Shown: positions 1 to 6,702, counted from the stretch's first letter. The stretch is DNA of 10,219 bases from Clostridiales bacterium (GCA_003343815.1 QAKL01000015.1:1-10219); one strand, 5' to 3'. Notes: a model not told the origin generated them from the sequence alone. Numbers and translations: made by a program.

Positions 1-488
1 GTACACATCGTCAAAGTCACGACCTGTCTTTGACCGCCGGATAAAAGTCCAACCTTAGTTTTTAATCTGTCCTCTAATCCCATGCCGAACTCGCTTAGTA
101 TGCTTTGGAAAAACTCACGGTCTTTTGCTTTGATCGCGCGGCTCAAGGGGCCTTTATATTTGCGGGAATATGCCAAGGCTAAATTTTCCTCGATCGTCAT
201 ATTGGGCGCGGTGCCTTTCATCGGATCCTGAAAGACGCGGCCGATGATTTTCGCCCTTTTATGCTCCGAGTAAAAGGTAATATTTTCGTTATCTAAGGTA
301 ATTTTGCCCTGATCAGGCAGAAATGTTCCGCAGATAGCATTAAAAAGCGTGGATTTACCGGCGCCGTTAGAGCCAAGCACCGTCACAAAATCCCCGTCTG
401 CTACCTCCAAATTCAAATGATTTAAGGCCAAATGCTCGTTAGGCGTACCTTTAGCAAAAGTTTTCACGATATTTTCTACTTTAAGCAT
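1..488 (-). CDS. trpZ: TrpZ-like ABC transporter ATP-binding protein (partial, C-terminus outside window)
   Basis: Cytoplasmic ATPase subunit that would drive the importer encoded just upstream. About 162 N-terminal codons are visible, and the rest lies left of position 1. Seen: Walker A GSNGAGKST at residues 39-47, Q-loop glutamine near 87 in VFQDPM, and ABC signature LSGGQRQ at 149-155. Walker B and the H-loop are cut off. The ATG overlaps the end of the permease gene by 8 nt (ATGCTTAA), so translation is probably coupled. It is collinear with the ATPase at 8910-9707, with motifs at identical residue numbers and the same VFQDPM, ENLALA and KVGLLSGGQRQ blocks, so the two are clear paralogues. 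The ATPase class is certain. Tryptophan as substrate is inferred from the T-box at the head of this cluster. Confidence 0.9.
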   Translation of the reverse strand, partial: MLKVENIVKTFAKGTPNEHLALNHLNLEVADGDFVTVLGSNGAGKSTLFNAICGTFLPDQGKITLDNENITFYSEHKRAKIIGRVFQDPMKGTAPNMTIEENLALAYSRKYKGPLSRAIKAKDREFFQSILSEFGMGLEDRLKTKVGLLSGGQRQVVTLTMC

Positions 489-1383
489 CCGCCTCACCGC
501 CTTTTTTGATTTTGCGTATTTCTTTATAATACTTAAACGCCGGGATTGCCAAAGCAATCGCGACAATCACCGCCGAAACTAATTTCAGCATATATGCCGG
601 GAAAAAGCTGCTTTTCGTCGCCCAGGCGATGATGAACCGATACACCACCGAGCCCAAAATTGCCGCAACAATGCCCATACTCACGCCCCTGCGCCCTAAA
701 AACACCTCTCCGATGATGACCGACGCCAATCCTACGACCAATATCCCCATGCCTGAGTTAATATCGGCATAGCCCTGATACTGGGCGATGATCGCGCCCG
801 ATAAGCCGATTAAAGCGTTGCTCACGCAAAAACCTATTAATTTCGTCCGATCGACATTGATCGATGAAGCGCTGACCATCGCTGCATTGTCGCCGACCGC
901 ACGGATACATAATCCCAGTTGCGTTTTAAAAAATATAATCAGAAGCACCACGCAAATACCTGCCGCGAAAACTGCCAAGACAGTTTTCGCCAAATTAGCG
1001 TCCATGCCGAATACATTTTGCAATGATTTAAAAATCGTATCTTTGCCGATTAGCGATAAATTGGAGCTGCCGCCCATCACCCATAAATTAATCGAGTATA
1101 GGCCGCTCATAGTCAAAATCCCCGCCAATACAGGATGAATGAACAATTTCGTCTGCAAAAACGCCGTAACCGCCCCGGCAAGCGCTCCCGCCAAAACTGC
1201 CAAAATTATTCCCAAAAAAGGATGCCCGCTTACTGTCACGATCGCCGAGACTGCCAAACCAAAAGTAAAACTCCCCTCTGCCGTCAGATCAGGCGTATTT
1301 AAAATGCGAAAGCTGATATATATGCCTATCGCCATGATGCCGTAAAGCAAACCTAATTGCAACGATCCTATCCATAACGTCAT
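481..1383 (-). CDS. trpY: TrpY-like ABC transporter permease
   Basis: Integral membrane subunit of an ABC importer of the TrpXYZ type, in the branched-chain-permease-like fold. The 300-residue protein is almost entirely hydrophobic, with roughly eight to nine membrane segments and a basic C-terminal tail (YYKEIRKIKKG). Family-typical stretches are seen near the N-terminus (GIMAIGIYISFRILNTPDLTAEGSF) and in the second half (GLSGAIIAQYQGYADINSGMG, GLASVIIGE). The right-hand permease shares all of these in the same order. The start is supported by AAGGAGGA at 1390-1397, 7 nt upstream. The gene lies 25 nt after the tRNA deacylase and overlaps the ATPase gene by 8 nt, so all three are probably cotranscribed. 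The substrate is inferred from operon regulation, not from the permease itself. Confidence 0.92.
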   Translation of the reverse strand: MTLWIGSLQLGLLYGIMAIGIYISFRILNTPDLTAEGSFTFGLAVSAIVTVSGHPFLGIILAVLAGALAGAVTAFLQTKLFIHPVLAGILTMSGLYSINLWVMGGSSNLSLIGKDTIFKSLQNVFGMDANLAKTVLAVFAAGICVVLLIIFFKTQLGLCIRAVGDNAAMVSASSINVDRTKLIGFCVSNALIGLSGAIIAQYQGYADINSGMGILVVGLASVIIGEVFLGRRGVSMGIVAAILGSVVYRFIIAWATKSSFFPAYMLKLVSAVIVAIALAIPAFKYYKEIRKIKKGGEADA

Positions 1384-1408
1384 GATTATTCCTCCTTAAA
1401 ATTTATTT

Positions 1409-1879
1409 TTACATATTTATAATCCGAACGTCATTGCCATGCTCCCGAATAATTTTTACTAAATCCATAGTTTGGAGCCACACAGTAGCTGTATTATCAT
1501 TCGGATGGATGCCGATTAGTTCCTCATCGATAAAAACCTTAACCTTGCACTCGTCGTCGTTTAAAATACCTAAAGGTGTCACCGCACCGGGGATTAAGCC
1601 TAAAATATTACTCAAATCCTCATCCGAAGCAAAGCTTAATGCTCTCGTTTGCTGATTTTTACGAAATTCCTTTAAATCCACTTTTTTATCTCCCTTTACT
1701 GTCAGCAGGTAATAATTGCGTTTTTTATCATCTCTGATAAATAGATTTTTCGCATCAGCCTCAGGATGAGGCAACTCTATTTCAGCCATTTCTTTCATAT
1801 TATATACAGCCTTATGCTCCGTAACTTCGAAATTCACGCCGCATTTTAATAGGAAAGCATACACTTCATCTTTATTCAT
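1409..1879 (-). CDS. YbaK/ProX-family aminoacyl-tRNA deacylase (PrdX-like)
   Basis: Small single-domain trans-editing protein of 156 residues, the usual length for free-standing YbaK/ProX/PrdX proteins. These hydrolyse mischarged aminoacyl-tRNA, classically Ala-tRNA-Pro or Cys-tRNA-Pro. Seen: the KNLFIRD block near residues 45-50 containing the conserved lysine, the GxVTPLG loop at about 98-104, and HPNDNTATVWL at 125-135, all typical of the PrdX/ProXp-ala branch. A GAGGAG ribosome binding site lies 14 nt upstream, a rather long spacing. The gene sits between the binding-protein gene and the permease gene of one transporter, after an internal terminator. The family call is firm. Which tRNA it edits cannot be read from sequence, and its place in a Trp T-box operon makes the partner worth testing. 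Confidence 0.9.
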   Translation of the reverse strand: MNKDEVYAFLLKCGVNFEVTEHKAVYNMKEMAEIELPHPEADAKNLFIRDDKKRNYYLLTVKGDKKVDLKEFRKNQQTRALSFASDEDLSNILGLIPGAVTPLGILNDDECKVKVFIDEELIGIHPNDNTATVWLQTMDLVKIIREHGNDVRIINM

Positions 1880-1976
1880 TATTCGTCAAATTTCTCCTCA
1901 AACGATTTATCCTATTTTACCATATTTATCTCGGAAAAACTATCTAACTTTTTTATACTTTTCTAATCCTATGTAA

Positions 1977-2002
1977 AAAGGGCAGCGTCGAAACTGCCCT
2001 TT
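1977..2002 (-). terminator. Rho-independent terminator after the binding-protein gene, inside the cluster
   Basis: A perfect 9-bp stem (AAAGGGCAG with CTGCCCTTT, 1977-1985 and 1994-2002) has an 8-nt loop, and on the minus strand the T-rich TTTTTACAT follows. It lies 21 nt after the lipoprotein stop codon and about 100 nt before the deacylase gene. Probably most transcripts end here, leaving the lipoprotein in excess over the permease and ATPase, with some read-through feeding the downstream genes. Confidence 0.85.
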
Positions 2003-2023
2003 AGCCTTAAATTTTCAATTATC

Positions 2024-3019
2024 TTATTCGGCGTCTTTGATAAATACGGCTTTAGATTTGACATCGTCGCTTAATTCAACGCCTAAAGCATTCATTGTAT
2101 CTTCGTTAATGGTGATATTGTCAGCAGGTACGACAACAGAGGGGATATCACTTACTGCTTTGCCGTTAAAGTATTCGTCGAGCATATCGGCAGTCATAGC
2201 ACCGATGTGTTTGTCGCTGATTGCGATAGTAGCAAAAGCGCCGGAATCAACCATAGTTGCGGACGAACCGTAAACCGGAATTTTGTTCTCTCTGGCTACT
2301 TCGGTAACTAAGGACATGCCGCTTTGGATCACGCTGTCGTTTGGGATAAAGATCGCGTCTACTCTGCCAACCAAAGACTGCGCTGCCTGCTGCACTTCCG
2401 AAGAATTGGTGACAACTGCCTCGACATATTTTAAACCGTTCGCATCTAAATATTCTTTCGCTGAATTAACGGTATTGACAGAGTTGACTTCGCTGGTGCA
2501 GTATAACAAACCGTAAGTTTCGCAGCCCGGAGTTAATTGGTCACTCAAAGCAAAGATATCACTTACCGGGATAGCATTGGAAGTACCTGTAGCATTTTTA
2601 TCGGGTTTCTCCATATCAGTCAAAACGCCTGCCGCCACCGGTGCGGAAACGGAGATAAAGAAGACCGGGGTCTCGCTTTCCATATTAACCATGCCTTGGG
2701 TAGCGGGGGTAGCGATCGTGCAGACTGCGTCATAGCTGCCGTCCGCCATACTCTGGCAAATGGTATTTAGGTTAGTCGCGTCAGCTTGCGCGTTTTGATA
2801 ATCAATTTCTAATTTGTCCTCGTCATAGCCCAAGGTACGCATTTCCTCGATAAAGCCCTCGCGCATGTCGTTAAAAGCACCGTTTTCGACGTATTGGATC
2901 ACACCGACTTTGTAGGTTTTATCATCGTTGCTCGCGGTATTGTCTCCACCGCATGCTGCCAAAGACAAACTCATCGCACCCATTAAAGCCACAGCAGTTA
3001 ATTTTTTCATCATTTTCAT
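2024..3019 (-). CDS. trpX: TrpX-like ABC transporter substrate-binding lipoprotein
   Basis: Extracytoplasmic binding protein of the ABC_sub_bind family, expected to be lipid-anchored outside the membrane and to deliver ligand to the permease. With the start used here it has 331 residues. Seen: a basic N-terminus (MKMMKK), a hydrophobic stretch and lipobox LAAC with Cys23, then a low-complexity linker and the family opening (TYKVGVIQYVEN). Further family blocks are ATPATQGM, GLLYCTSEVNS and DAIFIPNDS. An in-frame ATG at 3025 lies only 2 nt from AGGAGG, whereas the ATG at 3019 has the normal 8-nt spacing, so the latter was chosen. Compared with the right-hand paralogue it lacks the YYDLGYQTG segment, having ISDKHIGAMTA instead, which hints at a different ligand. 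Tryptophan or a related aromatic is inferred from the upstream T-box. Confidence 0.9.
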   Translation of the reverse strand: MKMMKKLTAVALMGAMSLSLAACGGDNTASNDDKTYKVGVIQYVENGAFNDMREGFIEEMRTLGYDEDKLEIDYQNAQADATNLNTICQSMADGSYDAVCTIATPATQGMVNMESETPVFFISVSAPVAAGVLTDMEKPDKNATGTSNAIPVSDIFALSDQLTPGCETYGLLYCTSEVNSVNTVNSAKEYLDANGLKYVEAVVTNSSEVQQAAQSLVGRVDAIFIPNDSVIQSGMSLVTEVARENKIPVYGSSATMVDSGAFATIAISDKHIGAMTADMLDEYFNGKAVSDIPSVVVPADNITINEDTMNALGVELSDDVKSKAVFIKDAE

Positions 3020-3027
3020 TGTCATTT

Positions 3028-3033
3028 CCTCCT
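3028..3033 (-). promoter_or_regulatory. Ribosome binding site that decides the lipoprotein start
   Basis: AGGAGG on the minus strand is 8 nt from the ATG at 3019 but only 2 nt from the upstream in-frame ATG at 3025. This favours the shorter protein beginning MKMMKK. Confidence 0.75.
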
Positions 3034-3049
3034 TGAATTCTCTTTAACT

Positions 3050-4132
3050 TTATTTATATTCTTCTAATATTTTAAATGCCTCATAAAGCATTTCTTCGGT
3101 AATAACATACGGATTTTTGTCGATATCCTTCATTTGTAATACTTTCGGCACGATGCTTGATAGCTCATCAGCCGAAATTTCCAAATCCGCTAATTTTATC
3201 GGCAGTTTGACTGCTTTGGCAAATTCAAACGCCCGTCTGAACTCCTCTAACTGCTCATCCACCAGAAGCAAAATCAAAACGCCGTAACCCACAACCTCGC
3301 CGTGCAGATGATTTTTTTCAATATTAGGATAGCTCGTCAAAGCGTAAAAGACACCGTGCGCCAGTCCCGTATTGTAATCAATAATCCCCTCCATCGTGAG
3401 AAATATCGAGCAGATACCAGTCGTCACGATGATTGCCAGCACCGTTTCCTCTAAGCTTTGATTAACCATACCGGTTTTATTAGCCTCCATCGCTGCAGGT
3501 CCGTATTTATAAATCGGCTCGACGCACATGCGGCTCAAGGTAACGCCCATCGCGTGGTAATGCTTCAGTTCATCGCCGCGCGAGGAAACTGTTGATTCGT
3601 AGTGCTTGGCGATCGTATCGCCCATCCCCGCCCACATATATTTTGTAGGCGCGTGCGCGATGATGAATAAATCAATAAACGTATGCACCGGCGGTTTTTT
3701 CAAGAAAAACGGCTTTTTAAAGCGCCCGTCAGGATAATACATAATCGACACGCTCGTCGTCCCCGCGCAGGTCGAGGCAATAGTCGGAAAAGCGAAAACT
3801 GCTTTTTCTATCGTTTCACCCAAGGCTTTCGCGGTATCCAAAGCCTTGCCGCCACCTATAGCAAAAATCATATCCGCCGCTTGAACGGCTTTATTGTGCG
3901 TAAGCATTTCGACATTTTCATAGCTCGCCTCGCCGCCGTAATAAACAAAATCTACTATTTCGATCTTTGTATCTTTTACCGCCGCCAATATTTTATCTTT
4001 AGCAGCATTGATCGCTTTTTCGCCGCCGATAGCTACAGCTTTGGTACCGTAAGGTGTGCAAATCTCACTGATTTTTTGATACACATTTTCGCCTATCGAG
4101 TACGACGGCAAACTAAGCGTATAATCCTCCAT
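3050..4132 (-). CDS. Iron-containing alcohol dehydrogenase family oxidoreductase, HcxA/YbdH-like
   Basis: NAD(P)-dependent cytoplasmic dehydrogenase of the glycerol-dehydrogenase/Fe-ADH superfamily, 360 residues, close to the length of E. coli HcxA (YbdH), a 2-hydroxycarboxylate/2-oxoacid oxidoreductase. Seen: dinucleotide-binding GGGKALDTAK at 93-102, FPTIASTCAGTTSVSIMY at about 115-132, and likely metal ligands D172 (GMGDTIAKHYE), H259 (GLAHG) and H277 (HLHGEVVGYG). The last three blocks resemble HcxA as I remember that sequence. AGGGGG lies 9 nt upstream of the chosen ATG. It is the first gene after the Trp T-box and is followed after about 30 nt by the trpX-like gene. Inference: it may reduce or oxidise an aromatic 2-oxo/2-hydroxy acid such as indolepyruvate/indolelactate. 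Glycerol dehydrogenase is an alternative. The family is sure, the substrate is not. Confidence 0.85.
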   Translation of the reverse strand: MEDYTLSLPSYSIGENVYQKISEICTPYGTKAVAIGGEKAINAAKDKILAAVKDTKIEIVDFVYYGGEASYENVEMLTHNKAVQAADMIFAIGGGKALDTAKALGETIEKAVFAFPTIASTCAGTTSVSIMYYPDGRFKKPFFLKKPPVHTFIDLFIIAHAPTKYMWAGMGDTIAKHYESTVSSRGDELKHYHAMGVTLSRMCVEPIYKYGPAAMEANKTGMVNQSLEETVLAIIVTTGICSIFLTMEGIIDYNTGLAHGVFYALTSYPNIEKNHLHGEVVGYGVLILLLVDEQLEEFRRAFEFAKAVKLPIKLADLEISADELSSIVPKVLQMKDIDKNPYVITEEMLYEAFKILEEYK

Positions 4133-4157
4133 TTATCATTTCCCCCTTTTTTGCAAC

Positions 4158-4186
4158 AAAAAACCCGACGGATACAATCCGTCGGG
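4158..4186 (-). terminator. T-box regulatory terminator
   Basis: A perfect 8-bp GC-rich stem (CCCGACGG/CCGTCGGG, 4164-4171 and 4179-4186) with a 7-nt loop is followed on the minus strand by six U residues (4163-4158). It lies 15 nt after the T-box core and 26 nt before the dehydrogenase start codon, the standard layout of a transcription-attenuating T-box. Confidence 0.93.
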
Positions 4187-4455
4187 GACGATGGTCAATT
4201 CGTGGTGCCACCCCAATTCGCCGAAAATAAATTTCGACCTCGTTACAAATGTGCTCAACGTTTTTCACATATTTACACACCGTTCCATTAACGCCGGAAA
4301 AAGCGGCTGCAGCTACTCGATACCCTTTCACCTCGCGTCTCGCAAATCCATTCACTCTACTCGCCTCATACCGACTCCCACCAACTGTCGGCTCTCTGTG
4401 ATGTGCTGCCATAAAGCTACTTACTTTTGGTCAACGACTTTGTCTTGTTTGATTT
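4158..4455 (-). promoter_or_regulatory. T-box riboswitch, tryptophan (UGG) specifier
   Basis: tRNA-sensing leader controlling the dehydrogenase-transporter cluster. In transcript order: AGAGAG (4397-4392); a Stem I apical hairpin with GTTGGTGGGAG in its loop region (about 4392-4370); a specifier-loop sequence GAA-UGG-AUUUGCGAG with codon UGG at 4350-4348; the T-box core GGGTGGCACCACG at 4213-4201; then the terminator. The acceptor-binding bulge reads UGGC (4210-4207), which pairs with an acceptor end of GCCA. Bacterial tRNA-Trp has G73, so the discriminator agrees with the codon. The expected mechanism is that uncharged tRNA-Trp stabilises the antiterminator and transcription reads into the operon. 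The T-box call is very firm and the specifier fairly firm. Confidence 0.93.
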
Positions 4456-4461
4456 TTTGCT

Positions 4462-4490
4462 ATCTTACCACTTATTTTTGCACTTGTCAA
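4462..4490 (-). promoter_or_regulatory. Promoter of the T-box operon
   Basis: On the minus strand TTGACA (4490-4485), a 17-nt spacer and TAAGAT (4467-4462) give a near-consensus sigma-A promoter. The predicted start is near 4455, leaving a leader of about 320 nt that contains the T-box. It begins only about 30 nt after the rubrerythrin stop codon, so the two transcription units are tightly packed in the same direction. Confidence 0.88.
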
Positions 4491-4520
4491 GAGCTTTTTA
4501 GAAAAATTTTTCACAAATTT

Positions 4521-5132
4521 TTAAATCCCGCCGAAATTATACGGCGCATACTCCGCGCGAACGAAATACCCGTACTCGTGCGCGCAAACAGGACAATTTT
4601 CCGGCACCTTGATGCCCGTATAAATATGCCCGCAGTTTAAGCACATCCATTTGACAGGCTCGGAGGAGGAAAATAATTTATCCTGCCCATATAATTCTGC
4701 CAAAACTCGAAAGCGCTCGCCGTGACATTTTTCAATTTCGGCAATCAAAGCAAATTTCGCCGCAATCTCCCGATACCCCTCCTGATTTGCTACTCGGGCA
4801 AAATCTGCATATACCGTTTCATACTCCGCCATTTCGTTATCTTTAGCCCACGAAAGCAACTCGAACAGATTATCCGAAACATTAATCGGATAGCTCGCGT
4901 CAATTTTGATTTCCTCGCCGTTAAACTCCTTTAAAAAATCATAAAAAATCGCCGCATGTTCCTTTTCCTGCTCTGCAGTAAAGTTAAACACCCTTTCTAT
5001 CATCGGCATTTTAGCCGTATGCGCCGCCTCTGCCGCCAAAGTATAGCGATTTCTGGCTTGGCTTTCTCCGCTAAAGGCACGCATCAAATTTTCTTTCGTC
5101 AAACTCATGCGAAAATCTCTGCCCATATCCAT
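4521..5132 (-). CDS. rbr: Rubrerythrin
   Basis: Cytoplasmic non-haem di-iron peroxidase that reduces hydrogen peroxide in anaerobes, taking electrons through its own rubredoxin domain. The protein has 203 residues, slightly over the family norm. Seen: a ferritin-like domain with E23 (GESQARNRY), ExxH at E56/H59, E118 (NQEGY) and ExxH at E134/H137; then a C-terminal rubredoxin-like domain with CxxC at C164/C167 and C180/C183. All expected metal ligands are present, so it should be functional. The start at 5132 has AGGAGG 8 nt upstream; an ATG eight codons in (MSLTKEN) is a common rubrerythrin start and a possible alternative. No clear terminator follows. It shows no functional link to the transporter cluster and is probably monocistronic. 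Confidence 0.95.
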   Translation of the reverse strand: MDMGRDFRMSLTKENLMRAFSGESQARNRYTLAAEAAHTAKMPMIERVFNFTAEQEKEHAAIFYDFLKEFNGEEIKIDASYPINVSDNLFELLSWAKDNEMAEYETVYADFARVANQEGYREIAAKFALIAEIEKCHGERFRVLAELYGQDKLFSSSEPVKWMCLNCGHIYTGIKVPENCPVCAHEYGYFVRAEYAPYNFGGI

Positions 5133-5156
5133 TTTAAAGACCTCCTTTTTTGCTAT

Positions 5157-5168
5157 TTTGCGCGCAAA
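5157..5168. repeat. Perfect 12-bp palindrome upstream of rubrerythrin
   Basis: TTTGCGCGCAAA is self-complementary and sits about 10 nt upstream of the rubrerythrin ribosome binding site. It could be a regulator site or a short 5' UTR hairpin. It does not resemble a PerR box. Confidence 0.4.
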
Positions 5169-5262
5169 TGCGCTTTTTAAACGTAATTGCGCTCATATTT
5201 TTTTCATTAATTTTATCCAAAACAGCCATTGATATTTTTTATGTTTTTTGTGTAAAAAACTG

Positions 5263-5291
5263 TTGACATTGCAAATTTTCTTTCGTATAAT
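5263..5291 (+). promoter_or_regulatory. Consensus promoter of the MFS gene
   Basis: TTGACA (5263-5268), a 17-nt spacer and TATAAT (5286-5291) match the sigma-A consensus exactly. The predicted start is near 5298, about 65 nt upstream of the MFS start codon. A promoter this strong before an exporter gene suggests control by a repressor, and a palindrome follows immediately. Confidence 0.92.
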
Positions 5292-5308
5292 ACATAAATG
5301 TTATAAAA

Positions 5309-5324
5309 CTAACAATCTTGTTAG
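5309..5324. promoter_or_regulatory. Palindrome just after the MFS transcription start, probable operator
   Basis: CTAACAA-TC-TTGTTAG is a perfect 7-bp inverted repeat with a 2-nt centre, beginning 17 nt after the -10 box. Size and position fit a MarR- or TetR-type repressor operator. No regulator gene is present in the window, so the partner would be encoded elsewhere. A 7-bp stem with a 2-nt loop is a poor RNA hairpin, which favours a DNA site. Confidence 0.55.
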
Positions 5325-5363
5325 CTTAAATATATATTTCTCATTTTCCAAGGAGGCACTCAA

Positions 5364-6578
5364 ATGTCTGTCGAACAAGAAAATTTAACTAAGCAAAAAT
5401 ATTTGAAAAACGGCGGCACGATATTTTTTATCTCGTTAATGGCCGCTTTTGTCCCCTTATCCACCGACTTATATCTGCCGGCGTTAAACGACATGTGTGA
5501 TATTTTTAACGCTTCGTATTCGTTAGTCAATATGACTTTGACGATGTTTTTCTTCTTTTACGCTGTAGGCATTGTCTTATGGGGACCGTTAAGCGACAAA
5601 TACGGTCGTAAAAAGATCCTCATCATCGGTAATGTCATCTATATCATCGCCAGCATCGTTTGCGCTCTGGCGCCAAATGTCTACGTGCTTTTGACTGCCC
5701 GTATTTTTCACGGCTTAGGTGCCGGCGCTATCACCAGCGTTTCTTTAGCATTAGTCAAAGACTGCTACAGCGGTCGCATGCGCGAAACTATTCTCTCAAT
5801 CGTACAGACGATGAGCGGCGTAGCCCCGATGGTTGCTCCGGTTTTAGGCGCAATTTTGCTGAAATTTTTCAACTGGGAAGCCAGCTTCGTCGTTTTAGCC
5901 GTAATTTCCGCACTTAATCTTTTCTTATCCATCCTTTATCAGGAGACATTGATCCCCGCCGAGGCTATCAAAGGCAGTATCTTTAATTCTTTCGTCCGTT
6001 TATTTAAAGTTTGCCAAAACGGCAAATTTATGCTGTTAGTTTTCCTTTTTGGTATCTTTAACTTTGCATTCATGGGCTATATCGCAACCTCATCCTATAT
6101 TTATCAAGACTTCTTCGGCTTAAGCAAGACGCACTACAGCTACTTTTTCGCCGCCAATGCTGCTATTTCCATGATTGCACCGATGTTTTATGTTAAATTT
6201 ATGCTCGGAATGAACAAAAAACTACTGGCGACAGTTTGCCTGTCGATTTTTGTCGCCTCAGGCGTTCTGATGCTTTCATTCGGCTCTCTTTCGCCGTGGC
6301 TTTTCTTGTTTACTTTAATTCCTTATTCCTCTATCGGCTCGATCATCCGCCCATTCAGCTCCAATTTGCAGCTATTGCAGCAAGAAGGCGACACCGGCTC
6401 GGCCTCCTCAATGATTAACGTCATTCCGACTATTTTCGGCTGTATCGGTATGACTGTAATCCCGATGGGCGCAAACTTAGTTACGACCTTAGCTTTATCC
6501 ATTACCGTGACTTCGGTCATTCAGCTTATTTCCTGGCTCATCTTGCTCAAATCCAAAATCCAAATTAACGGTCTGTAA
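5364..6578 (+). CDS. Bcr/CflA-family MFS drug-resistance transporter
   Basis: Inner-membrane proton-driven exporter of 404 residues with about 12 predicted membrane helices, the normal size for drug:H+ antiporter family 1. Seen: the Bcr/CflA hallmark PLSTDLYLPAL at residues 31-41 in the first helix, the MFS loop motif GPLSDKYGRKK at 74-84, and an antiporter-like stretch in helix 5 (MSGVAPMVAPVLGAIL). AGGAGG lies 7 nt before the ATG. The gene is divergent from rubrerythrin, with its own consensus promoter and terminator, so it is a single-gene unit. Known members export bicyclomycin, chloramphenicol, sulfonamides or amino acids such as cysteine, so the substrate cannot be predicted here. The family call is firm. 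Confidence 0.92.
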   Translation: MSVEQENLTKQKYLKNGGTIFFISLMAAFVPLSTDLYLPALNDMCDIFNASYSLVNMTLTMFFFFYAVGIVLWGPLSDKYGRKKILIIGNVIYIIASIVCALAPNVYVLLTARIFHGLGAGAITSVSLALVKDCYSGRMRETILSIVQTMSGVAPMVAPVLGAILLKFFNWEASFVVLAVISALNLFLSILYQETLIPAEAIKGSIFNSFVRLFKVCQNGKFMLLVFLFGIFNFAFMGYIATSSYIYQDFFGLSKTHYSYFFAANAAISMIAPMFYVKFMLGMNKKLLATVCLSIFVASGVLMLSFGSLSPWLFLFTLIPYSSIGSIIRPFSSNLQLLQQEGDTGSASSMINVIPTIFGCIGMTVIPMGANLVTTLALSITVTSVIQLISWLILLKSKIQINGL

Positions 6579-6583
6579 TTTCT

Positions 6584-6610
6584 ATCCGGCTTTAAAAGCC
6601 GGATTTTTTT
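6584..6610 (+). terminator. Rho-independent terminator of the MFS gene
   Basis: ATCCGGCTT (6584-6592) pairs with AAGCCGGAT (6596-6604) around a minimal loop and is followed by a run of T residues to 6610. It begins 6 nt after the MFS stop codon. Confidence 0.93.
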
Positions 6611-6673
6611 ATCAAACGATTGATTGTATACAATGTGCTTTATTTCTATTAAATATTCTTTTGCACAGCATAC

Positions 6674-6702
6674 TTGACTTTTTTCATGTAAATAGCTATA
6701 AT
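6674..6702 (+). promoter_or_regulatory. Promoter of the second ABC transporter operon
   Basis: TTGACT (6674-6679), a 17-nt spacer and TATAAT (6697-6702) form a near-perfect sigma-A promoter. The predicted start near 6709 leaves a leader of about 210 nt before the lipoprotein gene. Confidence 0.88.

Noticed and set aside
1914..1919. Possible -10 box (TAAAAT, minus strand) upstream of the deacylase gene
   Set aside because: No acceptable -35 element lies 16-18 nt upstream in this AT-rich spacer, so I do not call a promoter, though the internal terminator makes one plausible.
4346..4352. Alternative T-box specifiers AUG or GAU in the same loop
   Set aside because: The GAA-NNN-purine pattern places UGG. 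AUG would need a different discriminator (A73) than the UGGC bulge allows. GAU is compatible with G73 but is shifted from the conserved position, so it stays a minor alternative.
4113..4412. Minus-strand ORF of 99 codons across the T-box leader
   Set aside because: It lies wholly on the structured riboswitch RNA, has arginine-rich composition without family resemblance, and its end overlaps the dehydrogenase start. It is a chance reading of structured RNA.
4501..4520. AT-only inverted repeat after rubrerythrin
   Set aside because: It includes GAAAAATTTTTC but has no GC core and no clean T-run, so it does not qualify as a terminator.
3683..4640. Two plus-strand ORFs (3683-4291 and 4191-4640) opposite the dehydrogenase, T-box and rubrerythrin
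   Set aside because: Both are antisense to well-supported features, rich in Arg, Phe and Cys, with no recognisable domain and no ribosome binding site.
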